The notes under the pieces: model-generated
The model's input: only the letters and a program-made list of their open reading frames with translations
The model's database searches: none
Told to the model about the DNA's origin: nothing
DNA from: Bacillota bacterium
Lineage (GTDB): Bacteria; Eremiobacterota; SpSt-956; JAKJGF01
Length of the DNA: 25,851 nt
NCBI GenBank assembly: GCA_029555925.1
Contig: JAKPQU010000294.1
Span: forward strand, 1 to 25,851
Direction of reading: 5' to 3'
Part shown: piece by piece, positions 1 to 6,986 of the stretch
How positions within the stretch are numbered: the stretch's first letter is position 1
Layout: each line of letters begins with the position of its first letter
Translations under genes and position numbers: made by a program

Positions 1-137
1 TGCCTTATTTAATTTGTTTTGCAGACAATAAATTAACCACTGGTTAATTTCTAATACTATAGAAAAAACTAATTTTTCTTCTCCAGAGCCTGCCAGTCAG
101 AAGCTTTTTATGGATACCCTTTTACCTGTTACGGTAC

Positions 138-349
138 TAAGAGCCTATCCGAAAAGTCGCCCCATACCTTTCCACTGCCAGGCTCTTACGAAAAATATAT
201 AATCCTCCTGAAAGAAAACCTGTTTTTACAGACATTTACTATTTTGCGTCTATTTAAATTACAACTGGCTTTTAATACAGTATATATTTTTCTCCAGAAC
301 ATGGCAGTGGAAAGGATTAAAAAAATATTACTTTTCGGATAGGTTCTTA
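138..349. repeat. MITE-like element with nested inverted repeats
   Basis: The outer arms at 138-157 and 330-349 are near-perfect inverted repeats (left arm TAAGAGCCTATCCGAAAAGT, one mismatch). A second, perfect 14-bp inverted repeat (CCTTTCCACTGCCA) lies inside at 167-180 and 302-315. The arms begin and end in TA, which would fit a TA target-site duplication of the IS630/Tc1-mariner type. No coding sequence lies between the arms, so this looks like a non-autonomous element or a long hairpin. I see no gene elsewhere in 1-361. Confidence 0.7.
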
Positions 350-361
350 TTAAACGTGATC

Positions 362-1234
362 TTAATGAAGATTTTTCTTCCAGTTTTCATCTGTTTCAGG
401 CAAAGCGTCCATATCGATATCCACATAAATACCGAGATGATCTGAAGCTTTATTTGCATTTTCCGAATGATGTACATTGGGAGAACCTTCCACGACGCCT
501 TTCGCAAGTTCAGGAGAAAGCATTATATAATCCAGTCTGTTATTTGTTACAGGATGGGAATTCATTTCAGGACCATTAAGATTTTCCAGAGGATCCGAAA
601 GTTTTACATGAGTTTTATCTTCCTGTTTTAACGGCTGAATTTCAGGTGCATCAGGAGTTGTATTCATATCTCCAGTGACGACATAATGCATGGAAGGTAA
701 CCTTCTCATATCTTCTGCTATGATATTTTTAACTTCACGGGCTTCTGCAGCACGTTTATTTACAGCCTTTTGAAGCTTCTCCGGAGAATTTGCATCAGGC
801 CCTGCAAAATAAGGATTGGCTTTAAAATGAACATTATAGATTCTGAAAGGATAGCCTTTTACATCTATCATTGTTTCCGCCACATCACGACAGAAATTTG
901 TCGAACCCTTTGAACCTGTTGAAATTCTTCTGTTTTTATTACTTTCAGTTTCTACAATAGGATACTGGCTTAATATTCCCATGTGATGACCGTACTGATC
1001 GTTCGTCTCACAGAAACTGGAATAGGGATATTTTTTATTAAGATCCGACATCTTTAAAAAATCATTTAAATCTTTTTCAGAAGGTACTTCCTGCAATGAT
1101 ACTATATCTGCATTTATTTCTTTTAAACTTTCTGCCAGAGCCTGTAATTTTTCTCTCTTATTCTCGGGATTGTCAACGCTCAGTGTTTCAACATTATAAG
1201 ATGCCAGACGTACTTTATTATTTGATATATTCAC
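362..1234 (-). CDS. Endonuclease/exonuclease/phosphatase family protein
   Basis: The 290-residue protein has the motif order of the EEP (DNase I/exonuclease III-like) superfamily: SYNVE near residues 12-16, LQEV at 47-50 (metal-binding Glu49), VHFKAN near 135-140, GDMNT at 188-192 (Asp189, Asn191), and the terminal SDHLGI at 264-269 with the catalytic Asp-His pair. There is no signal peptide or membrane segment, so it should be cytosolic. The family cleaves phosphodiesters in nucleic acids or lipids, and the substrate cannot be told from sequence. The start is GTG at 1234, chosen because a GGAGGGG ribosome-binding site lies just upstream. It is monocistronic and has no visible link to the metal genes. 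Confidence 0.85.
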   Translation of the reverse strand: MNISNNKVRLASYNVETLSVDNPENKREKLQALAESLKEINADIVSLQEVPSEKDLNDFLKMSDLNKKYPYSSFCETNDQYGHHMGILSQYPIVETESNKNRRISTGSKGSTNFCRDVAETMIDVKGYPFRIYNVHFKANPYFAGPDANSPEKLQKAVNKRAAEAREVKNIIAEDMRRLPSMHYVVTGDMNTTPDAPEIQPLKQEDKTHVKLSDPLENLNGPEMNSHPVTNNRLDYIMLSPELAKGVVEGSPNVHHSENANKASDHLGIYVDIDMDALPETDENWKKNLH

Positions 1235-1475
1235 AATACACCCCTCCCTCTGGAATTATAGCTTTATATAGTATATTAACACAATAATATATCCTTAATA
1301 AAATAATACAGTAAATAATACAACCATACAATGATATTATGTTAACTTTATGTTAATATTTTTTTCAAAATATAAATTTGTATTAACAGAAATTATAGTA
1401 AATATGGCATACAAATTGTAAGAGACTTTTTCTGTAGAAAAAGTTGTAAAAATAATATTGAAAGGAATTTTCATT

Positions 1476-1838
1476 ATGAAAAAACCAGATATTTTATTAT
1501 TCCTGTTATTAATGTTACTTATTTTCAGCACGGAAAAACTTTTTGCATGTGACATCACCTTTGAGCCATCGGCGGTAAAAGTAAACAGTAATAACATGGC
1601 CTCTGTAACAGTAACAGTTGAACTGGCCCATAAAAATTGTCCGAAAGAACTGGGTGATATAAACTTTGATTACACAGGGGTAAAATTAATCAAAAAAAGT
1701 GAATGGAAACAGGTAAGTAAAAGGGTGTTCGAAATAGTTCTTGACATAAAACTCACAGGTTCTCAGGGATCTATTCGAATATGGCGAAAATGTGATAAAG
1801 AAGGAATAAGTGAAGGAATCATCAAGGTAAGTAAATAG
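1476..1838 (+). CDS. Small secreted protein of unknown function
   Basis: I chose the ATG at 1476 over an in-frame TTG at 1458 because AAAGGA at about 1461-1466 is well spaced from the ATG. The 120-residue product starts with a lysine pair and a long hydrophobic stretch (about residues 6-18) ending FACD, a plausible signal peptide cut just before or at Cys25. The mature part has a few cysteines (CDITF, NCPKE, KCDKE) and a beta-rich pattern (VTVTVEL, FEIVLDIKL, GSIRIW), suggesting a small immunoglobulin-like fold. I do not recognise the family. It faces away from its left neighbour, and a heptamer array starts at its stop codon. Confidence 0.65.
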   Translation: MKKPDILLFLLLMLLIFSTEKLFACDITFEPSAVKVNSNNMASVTVTVELAHKNCPKELGDINFDYTGVKLIKKSEWKQVSKRVFEIVLDIKLTGSQGSIRIWRKCDKEGISEGIIKVSK

Positions 1839-1945
1839 TGAAAAGTGAAAAGTGAAAAATCACCTCTCACTGACAGCCATGACCGGTCGGTCACAACGAA
1901 AAAGGCGAACTTATCCTCTCTTCACTCTTCACCCTTCACGCTTCT
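1838..1945. repeat. Two heptamer arrays flanking a dispersed palindrome
   Basis: GTGAAAA is repeated three times from 1838, right after the upstream stop codon. The second array at about 1919-1943 reads on the minus strand as GTGAAGG/GTGAAGA units followed by GAGGATAAG. It shares the flank pattern CGT-array-GAGGA with the arrays at 3473, 14582 and 17938. Confidence 0.7.
1870..1898. repeat. Dispersed palindromic repeat, copy 1
   Basis: The core TGACCGGTCGGTCA is a perfect palindrome. The reverse complement of the whole stretch matches 22012-22041 over nearly 30 bases (shared GTTGTGACCG, CGGTCATG and CTGT), so this is a REP-like dispersed unit. Confidence 0.6.
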
Positions 1946-2018
1946 TATAAACATTCTCTCAGTTCAGCCTGAAATACCCATCCTGAGAAGTTATAAGCTA
2001 TTACAGTAATTCAATTCT

Positions 2019-2852
2019 TTATGGTTTGACACCATAAACCTTTATACTGAAAACCGAATTCACGGTATCTTTTATTATGTCTCCCGGTATGTTCATTTTT
2101 TCAATCATACCTCTACTTTCCATATCATTAAACATGTATTCCACAGGAAATGAGGTTTTATCAATGATTTTTACCTGTTTAAAACCTGTATCCTCTATGA
2201 TTTTTATATATTCTTTTTCATTTATTGCTCCTGAAACACATGCCGCATAGGCTTCGGCAGAATTTTTTACCATTTCCGGAAGTTCTTTTTCCAGTACTAT
2301 ATCGGATATCATAAACCTGCCACCCTGTTTCAAAACTCTGAATATTTCGCCGAAAGCCTTTCTCTTATCAGGTACCAGATTTATAACACAGTTGGATATA
2401 ACCGCATCGACAGCACTGTCATCAACAGGTAGATTCTCAATTTCACCTGAACGAAATTCCACATTCTCATAGCCGCCTTTTTTCGCATTTTCTCTTGCTT
2501 TCAGTAACATTTCCTCTGTCATATCGACTCCTATAACCATACCGGTTTTACCAACTTTCTGAGCGGCAAGAAAACAATCAAAACCAGCGCCGGAGCCGAG
2601 ATCCAGAACTGTTTCGCCTTCTTTCAATGAGTCTATGGCCAGAGGATTACCGCATCCGAGGCCGAGATTTGCACCTTCCGGCACACTATCGATTTCTTTA
2701 CCGGAATATCCGATACCAATGCTGTAGTCTTTCGAAGAATTTATTGTAGTACAGCATGACGGCCCGCCGCAACATGATGAACCGGCACCAGAACCTTTCG
2801 CTACTCTAGAATATTTTTCTTTTACAATCTCCTTTATTTTTCCGTCTTCCAT
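2019..2852 (-). CDS. arsM: Arsenite methyltransferase ArsM
   Basis: The 277-residue protein is a class I SAM-dependent methyltransferase: VLDLGSGAGFD at 82-92 is the SAM-binding loop, with VIGVD near 106-110 as the acidic strand end. Arsenite-binding cysteines of the ArsM family are visible as GLGCGNP (Cys67), ISNCVINL (Cys155) and YAACVSG (Cys205). An N-terminal CCGG-PSCC cluster (residues 27-34) is typical of bacterial ArsM. The family methylates As(III) stepwise using SAM and thiols, in the cytosol. It lies 18 bases downstream of the AbrB-like gene on the same strand and is probably cotranscribed from the promoter at 3221-3249. The length is normal for the family. Confidence 0.93.
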   Translation of the reverse strand: MEDGKIKEIVKEKYSRVAKGSGAGSSCCGGPSCCTTINSSKDYSIGIGYSGKEIDSVPEGANLGLGCGNPLAIDSLKEGETVLDLGSGAGFDCFLAAQKVGKTGMVIGVDMTEEMLLKARENAKKGGYENVEFRSGEIENLPVDDSAVDAVISNCVINLVPDKRKAFGEIFRVLKQGGRFMISDIVLEKELPEMVKNSAEAYAACVSGAINEKEYIKIIEDTGFKQVKIIDKTSFPVEYMFNDMESRGMIEKMNIPGDIIKDTVNSVFSIKVYGVKP

Positions 2853-2870
2853 ATGATTATACCTCCGTAT

Positions 2871-3152
2871 TTATTTATCATCCTTTATTATTTCTTTCAC
2901 AAGAGGGCCAAGAAATTCCTTGATCATTGCCCCGAAATCACCGGCCTTTATAAGGCTGAGACAGCATACTTTCCCTTCTTTCATCATGCTTATGACAGCC
3001 AGCCTGTCACCGGTCTTTATAGAGGCCTTGTCCCTCAGCTCTTTCGGAAGCACCATCTGACCTCTTTCGTCAACAGTTATAAGTGCTTCCAGCTTGCAGC
3101 AATCAGTAATGCAATTCTGTATGGCACAGCAGTCTTCTTTCTTCTTTGTCAT
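2871..3152 (-). CDS. HgcAB-associated AbrB/SpoVT-fold protein (HgcC-like)
   Basis: The 93-residue protein has an N-terminal cysteine-rich stretch (Cys8, 9, 14, 18, 19) followed by an AbrB/MazE-type swapped-hairpin domain at about 22-68 (VDERGQMVLPKELRDKASIKTGDRLAVI). A second vicinal pair is KVCCLSL at 63-64, and the tail is amphipathic. This layout matches, from memory, the family annotated as HgcAB-associated protein, which supports reading the window as a mercury-methylation locus even though hgcAB itself lies about 15 kb away. The cysteines suggest metal or thiol sensing and the fold suggests DNA binding, but neither is demonstrated. The start has an AGGTGG ribosome-binding site. arsM follows directly. 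Confidence 0.75.
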   Translation of the reverse strand: MTKKKEDCCAIQNCITDCCKLEALITVDERGQMVLPKELRDKASIKTGDRLAVISMMKEGKVCCLSLIKAGDFGAMIKEFLGPLVKEIIKDDK

Positions 3153-3187
3153 TATCCATCACCACCTTTTAAGCTTTATCAATTTTA

Positions 3188-3451
3188 TCAGTGATTTCTG
3201 AAATTTCTGATTATGCTGATATAATAATATATAAAATTGAAATTGTCAAGACCCTTTATGGTCAATAACATTCTCCTTATGAACTTAACGCCCTGCAGGC
3301 GAAATGTAATATCGTAGCAGTCTGTAATAACAGTTTTTTTTGCAAGATGATTATAGATTTTCGCAAGTGCCTTACCCGCCGGAAGAGCATCATCTTTTGA
3401 CACATGACCTTTTATTATCTCTACCTCACCCATTATTACTGAGGTGAGCAT
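3188..3451 (-). pseudogene. Possible IS200/IS605 transposase remnant in a non-coding stretch
   Basis: An open frame here contains VEIIKGHVSKD near 3395-3427, which resembles the VxIIxGHVSKDH segment around the HUH region of IS200-type TnpA transposases. The homology stops after that and the rest is not recognisable. The frame ends in the promoter of the HgcC-like gene. I read it as a decayed insertion-sequence fragment, not a functional gene. Confidence 0.35.
3221..3249 (-). promoter_or_regulatory. Promoter of the HgcC-like/arsM pair
   Basis: On the minus strand TTGACA (3244-3249) is followed after 17 bases by TATTAT (3221-3226). The -10 region overlaps an AT-rich ATATAATAATAT block like the ArsR boxes elsewhere in the window, so metal regulation is plausible. 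Confidence 0.6.
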
Positions 3452-3472
3452 AAATAATACATATCTGCTCTC

Positions 3473-3505
3473 GTGACGCGTAACGCGTGACGCGTGACGG
3501 GAGGA
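3473..3505. repeat. Heptamer array (GTGACGC type)
   Basis: Units GTGACGC, GTAACGC, GTGACGC and GTGACGG are followed by GAGGAAGAAC. The unit and 3' flank resemble the array at 17938-17958. The rest of 3452-3640 shows no gene that I can support. Confidence 0.7.
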
Positions 3506-3640
3506 AGAACTTTATTATATGCTTATGCTCAGGTCAATAAACTGAAGGCGATGGGGGCTTCCAGAATGAGACTCTAATTAGTGGTACATTTAGATAAGAA
3601 ATAATCTTCAAGATGAATGGTTTGCCTTAAGAATCCTTTT

Positions 3641-3706
3641 TTGACTTTCTTCATCCAATCATATAAAATATCATATTATTAAATAATAATATGACAATAT
3701 AATAAC
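3641..3706 (+). promoter_or_regulatory. fmdE promoter with ArsR-like operator
   Basis: TTGACT (3641-3646), a 17-base spacer and TAAAAT (3664-3669) form a sigma-70-type promoter. Just downstream is a perfect 22-bp palindrome (3672-3693, arms CATATTATTA), followed by ATATGACAATATAATAA. Nearly the same string occurs in the arsR1 promoter (about 14487-14503), and a shorter match occurs in the arsR2 promoter. This suggests control by an ArsR protein. Confidence 0.6.
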
Positions 3707-3719
3707 AGGAGATGATATT

Positions 3720-4349
3720 ATGGTTAATCCAAAAGACTACTACGAAGCAGGTTTATTATTGCATGGTCATAAATGTCCTGCTATGCCAATGGGACTGAGA
3801 GTCGGAGCTTCTGCAATGAATAAACTTGGAGTAGAAAGAGCAAAGGACGGCGAGCTTGTTACCCTGATTGAAATAGGTGACAATCACTGTGCTACCTGTT
3901 TTGCCGATGGAATTCAGATGATTACAGGCTGTACTTTTGGCAAAGGTAATATTAAAAAACTTCATTATGGGAAATGGGGAGTTACCCTGATAGATAAAAA
4001 ATCAGGCAGAGCAATCAGAGTTACACCAAAAGCAAGTGCTATGGAAGCCAATAAGAAAAGTGACTTCTTTAAGAAATACAGGGAAAAAGGTATTCCTGCT
4101 TCTTCTGTGCCGGAAGAAGTAGTTATGCCTCTTATAGATAGGGTTATGAACAGTGATGAAGATAAACTCATTAATGCAGGTGAAATATTTAAATATGAAG
4201 TGGTTGAAAATCCTCATTCTTTTGAAGGCTTCATCTGTGATTTATGCGGTGAGATGACGGTAGAACCGTACGGAAGAATATCAGGAGATAAAAAAGTCTG
4301 TATTCCATGCAGGGAAAAAGAAACAGGTCAGAAGTGTAATCTGTGTTGA
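3720..4349 (+). CDS. FmdE-family protein with C-terminal zinc finger
   Basis: The 209-residue protein belongs to the FmdE family, named after subunit E of molybdenum formylmethanofuran dehydrogenase but widespread outside methanogens. The hallmark HGHKCPAMPMG is at 15-25 (His15, His17, Cys19), followed by DNHCATC (Cys57, Cys60) and GC at 70-71, all candidate metal ligands. A C-terminal finger (CDLCGE and CIPC, about 173-197) resembles DksA/TraR zinc fingers, and the protein ends CNLC. It is cytosolic and its exact reaction is unknown. The upstream ArsR-like operator and the metal-gene surroundings suggest metal binding or handling. The start has AGGAG upstream. chrA follows on the same strand after a heptamer hairpin. 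Confidence 0.85.
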   Translation: MVNPKDYYEAGLLLHGHKCPAMPMGLRVGASAMNKLGVERAKDGELVTLIEIGDNHCATCFADGIQMITGCTFGKGNIKKLHYGKWGVTLIDKKSGRAIRVTPKASAMEANKKSDFFKKYREKGIPASSVPEEVVMPLIDRVMNSDEDKLINAGEIFKYEVVENPHSFEGFICDLCGEMTVEPYGRISGDKKVCIPCREKETGQKCNLC

Positions 4350-4357
4350 AAATGTCT

Positions 4358-4462
4358 GCGATAGTTGAGGGTTGAGAGCTGATGGTTGAGAGTTTAAAGT
4401 TAGTGTGTAATAAAATCTTAAAGAAAACAATAATTTCTCAACCCTCAAGGTTCAACTACTGA
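4358..4462. repeat. Inverted heptamer arrays between fmdE and chrA
   Basis: GTTGAGG/GTTGAGA units at about 4362-4396 face TCTCAACCCTCAA-type units at 4437-4460, so the transcript could fold into a long hairpin between the two genes. It might act as an attenuator or terminator. Confidence 0.65.
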
Positions 4463-4477
4463 AGGAGGATTAAAATT

Positions 4478-5659
4478 ATGAACACCATGAATGATAAACA
4501 AGAACTCATCGTGCCGCCCTCATTACCTTCCTTATTTTTTTCTTTTCTAAGACTGGGAAGTGTTTCTTTTGGCGGTGCCGCTATAGTAGCATATGTACGT
4601 AAAATGGTAGTGGAAGAAAAAAAATGGCTTCCTGAAAAAACTTTTTTTAGCGGAATGACTTTATGTCAGATTATCCCCGGTGCAATAGTAATGCAGCTTT
4701 CTGCTTATGTTGGATTAAAAACAAGAGGAATACCGGGTGCCATGGTATCATTTATCGGTTACGGATTTCCTGCATTTCTTTTTATGATAGTACTTTCGAT
4801 TTTATATAAAATAAATCATGATTTACCGGCTGTTATTTCCGGGTTTAAAGGACTTCAGATAATAGTTATAGCCATTATTGCCAGTGCTACATTATCAATC
4901 GGAAAAAGTTATTTGAAAAACTGGAAAGATATAATAATAGCTATTTTTGCTGCTATATTGTATGGACTTAGAATAAACCCTGTTTATGTAATTGTTTTTA
5001 CAGCCATTGCAGGTATTATATTATATTATAAAGATCCTTTAGAGCAGATGGAAACTCTTTCAGAAGATAAGAGCTTTTCTATAAAGAATTTTGTACCATT
5101 ATTATCCTTTCTGTTGATTTTATTTATTTCACTCTTATTTTTGCATCCCCGTTTATTTGAACTGTCCATTCTTATGGCAAAGTTCGATTTATTTGCCTTC
5201 GGAGGCGGTTTTACATCTGTTCCTTTAATGTTACATGAAATTGTAACAGTTCATTCCTGGATGGATGAGGCTACATTCATGAATGGTATTGCTATGGGAC
5301 AGATTACTCCGGGACCTGTTGTTATTACTGCAACATTTGTAGGTTATATGCTTTACGGCATACTCGGAGGGATTATCGCCACAATAAGTGTCTTTACACC
5401 ATCTTTCCTTATTGTTACAGTAATTGAGCCATATTTTAATATTATCAGAAAATCCTTTTATGTAAGTAAAGCTCTTAAAGGCATTTTTTCTTCTTTTACA
5501 GGCTTTCTTTTTACTACTACAATTCTTTTTGCTCTAAATATTCCCTGGGATATTCCCCGTGTTCTTCTTGTCATAGCCGCATTTATTGCTCTCTTATATA
5601 AAGTTCAGATCTACTGGGTAGTTCCTATAGGAGCTATAATATCAATATTAATTTTTTAA
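4478..5659 (+). CDS. chrA: Chromate transporter, ChrA family
   Basis: The 393-residue membrane protein has the two tandem CHR halves of long-chain ChrA. The N-terminal half carries LGSVSFGGAAIVAYV near 27-41 and QIIPGAIVMQLSAYVG near 64-79. The C-terminal half carries FAFGGGFTSVPLM near 241-253 and MGQITPGPVVITATFVG near 273-289. About ten to twelve hydrophobic segments are visible. The family exports chromate by an ion-coupled mechanism, though many members have untested substrates. A strong ribosome-binding site (GAAGGAGG) precedes the ATG. Its place after fmdE, under an ArsR-like promoter, suggests a metal or oxyanion role, but substrate specificity cannot be read from the sequence. Confidence 0.92.
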   Translation: MNTMNDKQELIVPPSLPSLFFSFLRLGSVSFGGAAIVAYVRKMVVEEKKWLPEKTFFSGMTLCQIIPGAIVMQLSAYVGLKTRGIPGAMVSFIGYGFPAFLFMIVLSILYKINHDLPAVISGFKGLQIIVIAIIASATLSIGKSYLKNWKDIIIAIFAAILYGLRINPVYVIVFTAIAGIILYYKDPLEQMETLSEDKSFSIKNFVPLLSFLLILFISLLFLHPRLFELSILMAKFDLFAFGGGFTSVPLMLHEIVTVHSWMDEATFMNGIAMGQITPGPVVITATFVGYMLYGILGGIIATISVFTPSFLIVTVIEPYFNIIRKSFYVSKALKGIFSSFTGFLFTTTILFALNIPWDIPRVLLVIAAFIALLYKVQIYWVVPIGAIISILIF

Positions 5660-5681
5660 TTATACTGGTTTTAGATAGTCT

Positions 5682-5785
5682 TCCGTTAGTACTTTGATTT
5701 AGAAAAAATGGCTTATTTTCCAGGTTTTAGCAATTTAAAAAAGCTAGATATTTCAATGTCAATTTATAATCAAAGTATTAGCGGA
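5682..5785. repeat. Inverted-repeat element between chrA and arsR3
   Basis: The arms at 5682-5699 (TCCGTTAGTACTTTGATT) and 5768-5785 are inverted repeats with two mismatches around a 68-base AT-rich centre. It lies between convergent genes and could be a MITE or a bidirectional terminator. Confidence 0.6.
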
Positions 5786-5853
5786 ACAGCATCCACCTAT
5801 TTCTATGTAATTTTTTTAGGTGCTTTATTTTTACATTCACCTCTGATATACTT

Positions 5854-5887
5854 TTTTATAATCTATATTTTTTTATAATCTATATTT
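5854..5887. repeat. Perfect 17-bp tandem duplication at the arsR3 stop
   Basis: TTTTATAATCTATATTT occurs at 5854-5870 and again at 5871-5887. The second copy includes the stop codon of arsR3, so a slippage event may have reshaped the 3' end of that gene. Confidence 0.8.
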
Positions 5888-6121
5888 TGGGAATGCACCC
5901 TCTGGTAAAGAAAAATATTTCCACTGCCCTTTTTTCTTATTCTCAACAAGTCCCGCATTTTCCAATATCTTAAGGTTTTTTGATATATTATATTGGGATT
6001 CTTCCAGAGAATCTACTATTTCACATACACATATAGGTTTTTTAGCTGATATAAGGAGATGAATAATACGTAACCTGATTTCATTACTGAGAGCTTTAAA
6101 TATTTCAATAAATTGTTTCAT
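5873..6121 (-). CDS. arsR: ArsR/SmtB-family metal-responsive repressor (arsR3)
   Basis: The 82-residue winged-helix protein starts MKQFIEIFKALSNEIRLRII, as in ArsR regulators. It has PICVCEIVDSL at 29-39, whose Cys31/Cys33 pair matches the ELCVCDL As(III)-binding motif. ESQYNISKNLKILENAGLV is the recognition helix region and GQWKYFSL the wing. It is slightly short at the C terminus, where a 17-bp duplication covers the stop. An upstream palindrome at 6135-6162 is a likely self-operator. It sits at the far 3' end of the long minus-strand run, after arsC, so it probably has its own promoter. The start has GGAG nine bases upstream. Confidence 0.88.
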   Translation of the reverse strand: MKQFIEIFKALSNEIRLRIIHLLISAKKPICVCEIVDSLEESQYNISKNLKILENAGLVENKKKGQWKYFSLPEGAFPKYRL

Positions 6122-6134
6122 TATTTTTCACTCC

Positions 6135-6162
6135 ATATGCATAGTTGCGATACTAAGCATAT
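6135..6162 (-). promoter_or_regulatory. Palindromic operator upstream of arsR3
   Basis: ATATGC and GCATAT frame TAGT and ACTA around a 6-base centre, giving a 28-bp interrupted palindrome 14-41 bases before the arsR3 start. It differs from the AT-only boxes of arsR1/arsR2, so ArsR3 may recognise its own site. Confidence 0.6.
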
Positions 6163-6208
6163 AATATATTAATAATAGAAAAAAGTTAAGTTTTTTAGAA
6201 ACATTGGA

Positions 6209-6575
6209 TTATGATGTTCCACCACAGCTTCTAGAAGAATTATTTCCACCCTTTGCCATAATAAATAATAGAGTGTTGAGGGTAATAACCCTCAACACTA
6301 AACTCTAAAACGAACTCACCGTAATTATGAACTTTAAAAACTATCTCATTATCATCTTTTACATCTTCCCATGCATTTTTCTCTATATATACTGCCAAAT
6401 CATCTACCGAAAATTGAATAAAATTTTCCGGATCTTCCGGTTTTTTCATAAGACCTGCCAGGCCTTCAACTACCCTTCATCACCCTTCCATAAACTGGCG
6501 ATGAGCAATATTCATTACTCCTCCGAACTTACGGATATAATTTTTAAGCCATTCCGAAGATATTTCTCCTGTCAT
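6209..6575 (-). pseudogene. Conserved-looking small gene coupled to arsC, interrupted by repeats
   Basis: An ATG at 6575 overlaps the arsC stop (ATGA), so translation would be coupled. The frame reads MTGEISSEWLKNYIRKFGG and on through HRQFMEG, then meets two consecutive TGA codons (6477-6482) inside a GGGTGATGAAGGGT heptamer-like stretch. It continues in frame as RVVEGLAGLMKKPEDP and beyond. Near the 3' end a heptamer hairpin (6272-6299) lies in the coding sequence. After it, the -1/+1-shifted frame offers a glycine/serine tail with one cysteine (GGNNSSRSCGGTS, ending at 6209). I do not recognise the family. The simplest reading is a gene damaged or remodelled by repeat insertions. Reading both TGA codons as selenocysteine seems unlikely. 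Confidence 0.5.
6272..6299. repeat. Perfect heptamer-type hairpin inside a reading frame
   Basis: AGTGTTGAGGGT (6272-6283) and its exact reverse complement (6288-6299) flank the loop AATA. The arms contain the GTTGAGG unit of the intergenic arrays, so this is a single-unit inverted array that entered coding sequence. Confidence 0.8.
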
Positions 6576-6973
6576 TTATTATCACCTTCATATAAAAGTT
6601 CAAGAACTTTTTTCTCTATATCATCTCTGACTTTCCTGAAAAAATCCATATTATGTCCTTTCGGATCATCTATTTTCCATTCAATTTTATTTCCCGAATA
6701 AATCACAGGGCAGACTTCCTCTACAGAACAGCAGCCCATAGTTATAACCATATCATAAGAAGAAAAATCTTCCGGTAAACCTCTGGATGCCTGTTTTGAA
6801 ATATCTATGCCTTTTTCCTTCATTACTTCTATTCCCTGAAGATTTACTGTTCCCGATGGAGTAGACCCTCCGCTTTCTGCCGTGACTTTACCTTTTCCGT
6901 AATGATTTAATAACCCTTCAGCCATCTGACTGCGGCATGAATTTTCATTACATACAAAGAGTATTTTTTTCAT
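6572..6973 (-). CDS. arsC: Arsenate reductase, thioredoxin-coupled LMW-phosphatase type
   Basis: The start at 6973 gives a 133-residue protein beginning MKKILFVCNENSCRSQMAEG. A further ten residues upstream would overlap the preceding gene and lack support. Cys8-x5-Arg14 is the phosphatase-like P-loop. Resolving cysteines are present at 81/82 and 88 (GCCSVEEVC), the same spacing as the C82/C89 pair of S. aureus ArsC, and IDDP at 101-104 holds the general-acid Asp. The enzyme reduces As(V) to As(III) in the cytosol and is recycled by thioredoxin. It follows the DGC-GcvH fusion and overlaps the next small gene by ATGA. Confidence 0.93.
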   Translation of the reverse strand: MKKILFVCNENSCRSQMAEGLLNHYGKGKVTAESGGSTPSGTVNLQGIEVMKEKGIDISKQASRGLPEDFSSYDMVITMGCCSVEEVCPVIYSGNKIEWKIDDPKGHNMDFFRKVRDDIEKKVLELLYEGDNK

Positions 6974-6986
6974 AAAATATAACCTC

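Noticed and set aside
1337..1597. Minus-strand open frame opposite the secreted protein
   Set aside because: AT-rich antisense frame with no motif and no ribosome-binding site.
6477..6482. Tandem TGA codons as two selenocysteines
   Set aside because: They lie in a heptamer-like repeat, and the nearest hairpin (AGGCC/GGUCU, loop UGGCA) is too close and lacks a GU loop. There is no conserved thiol context.
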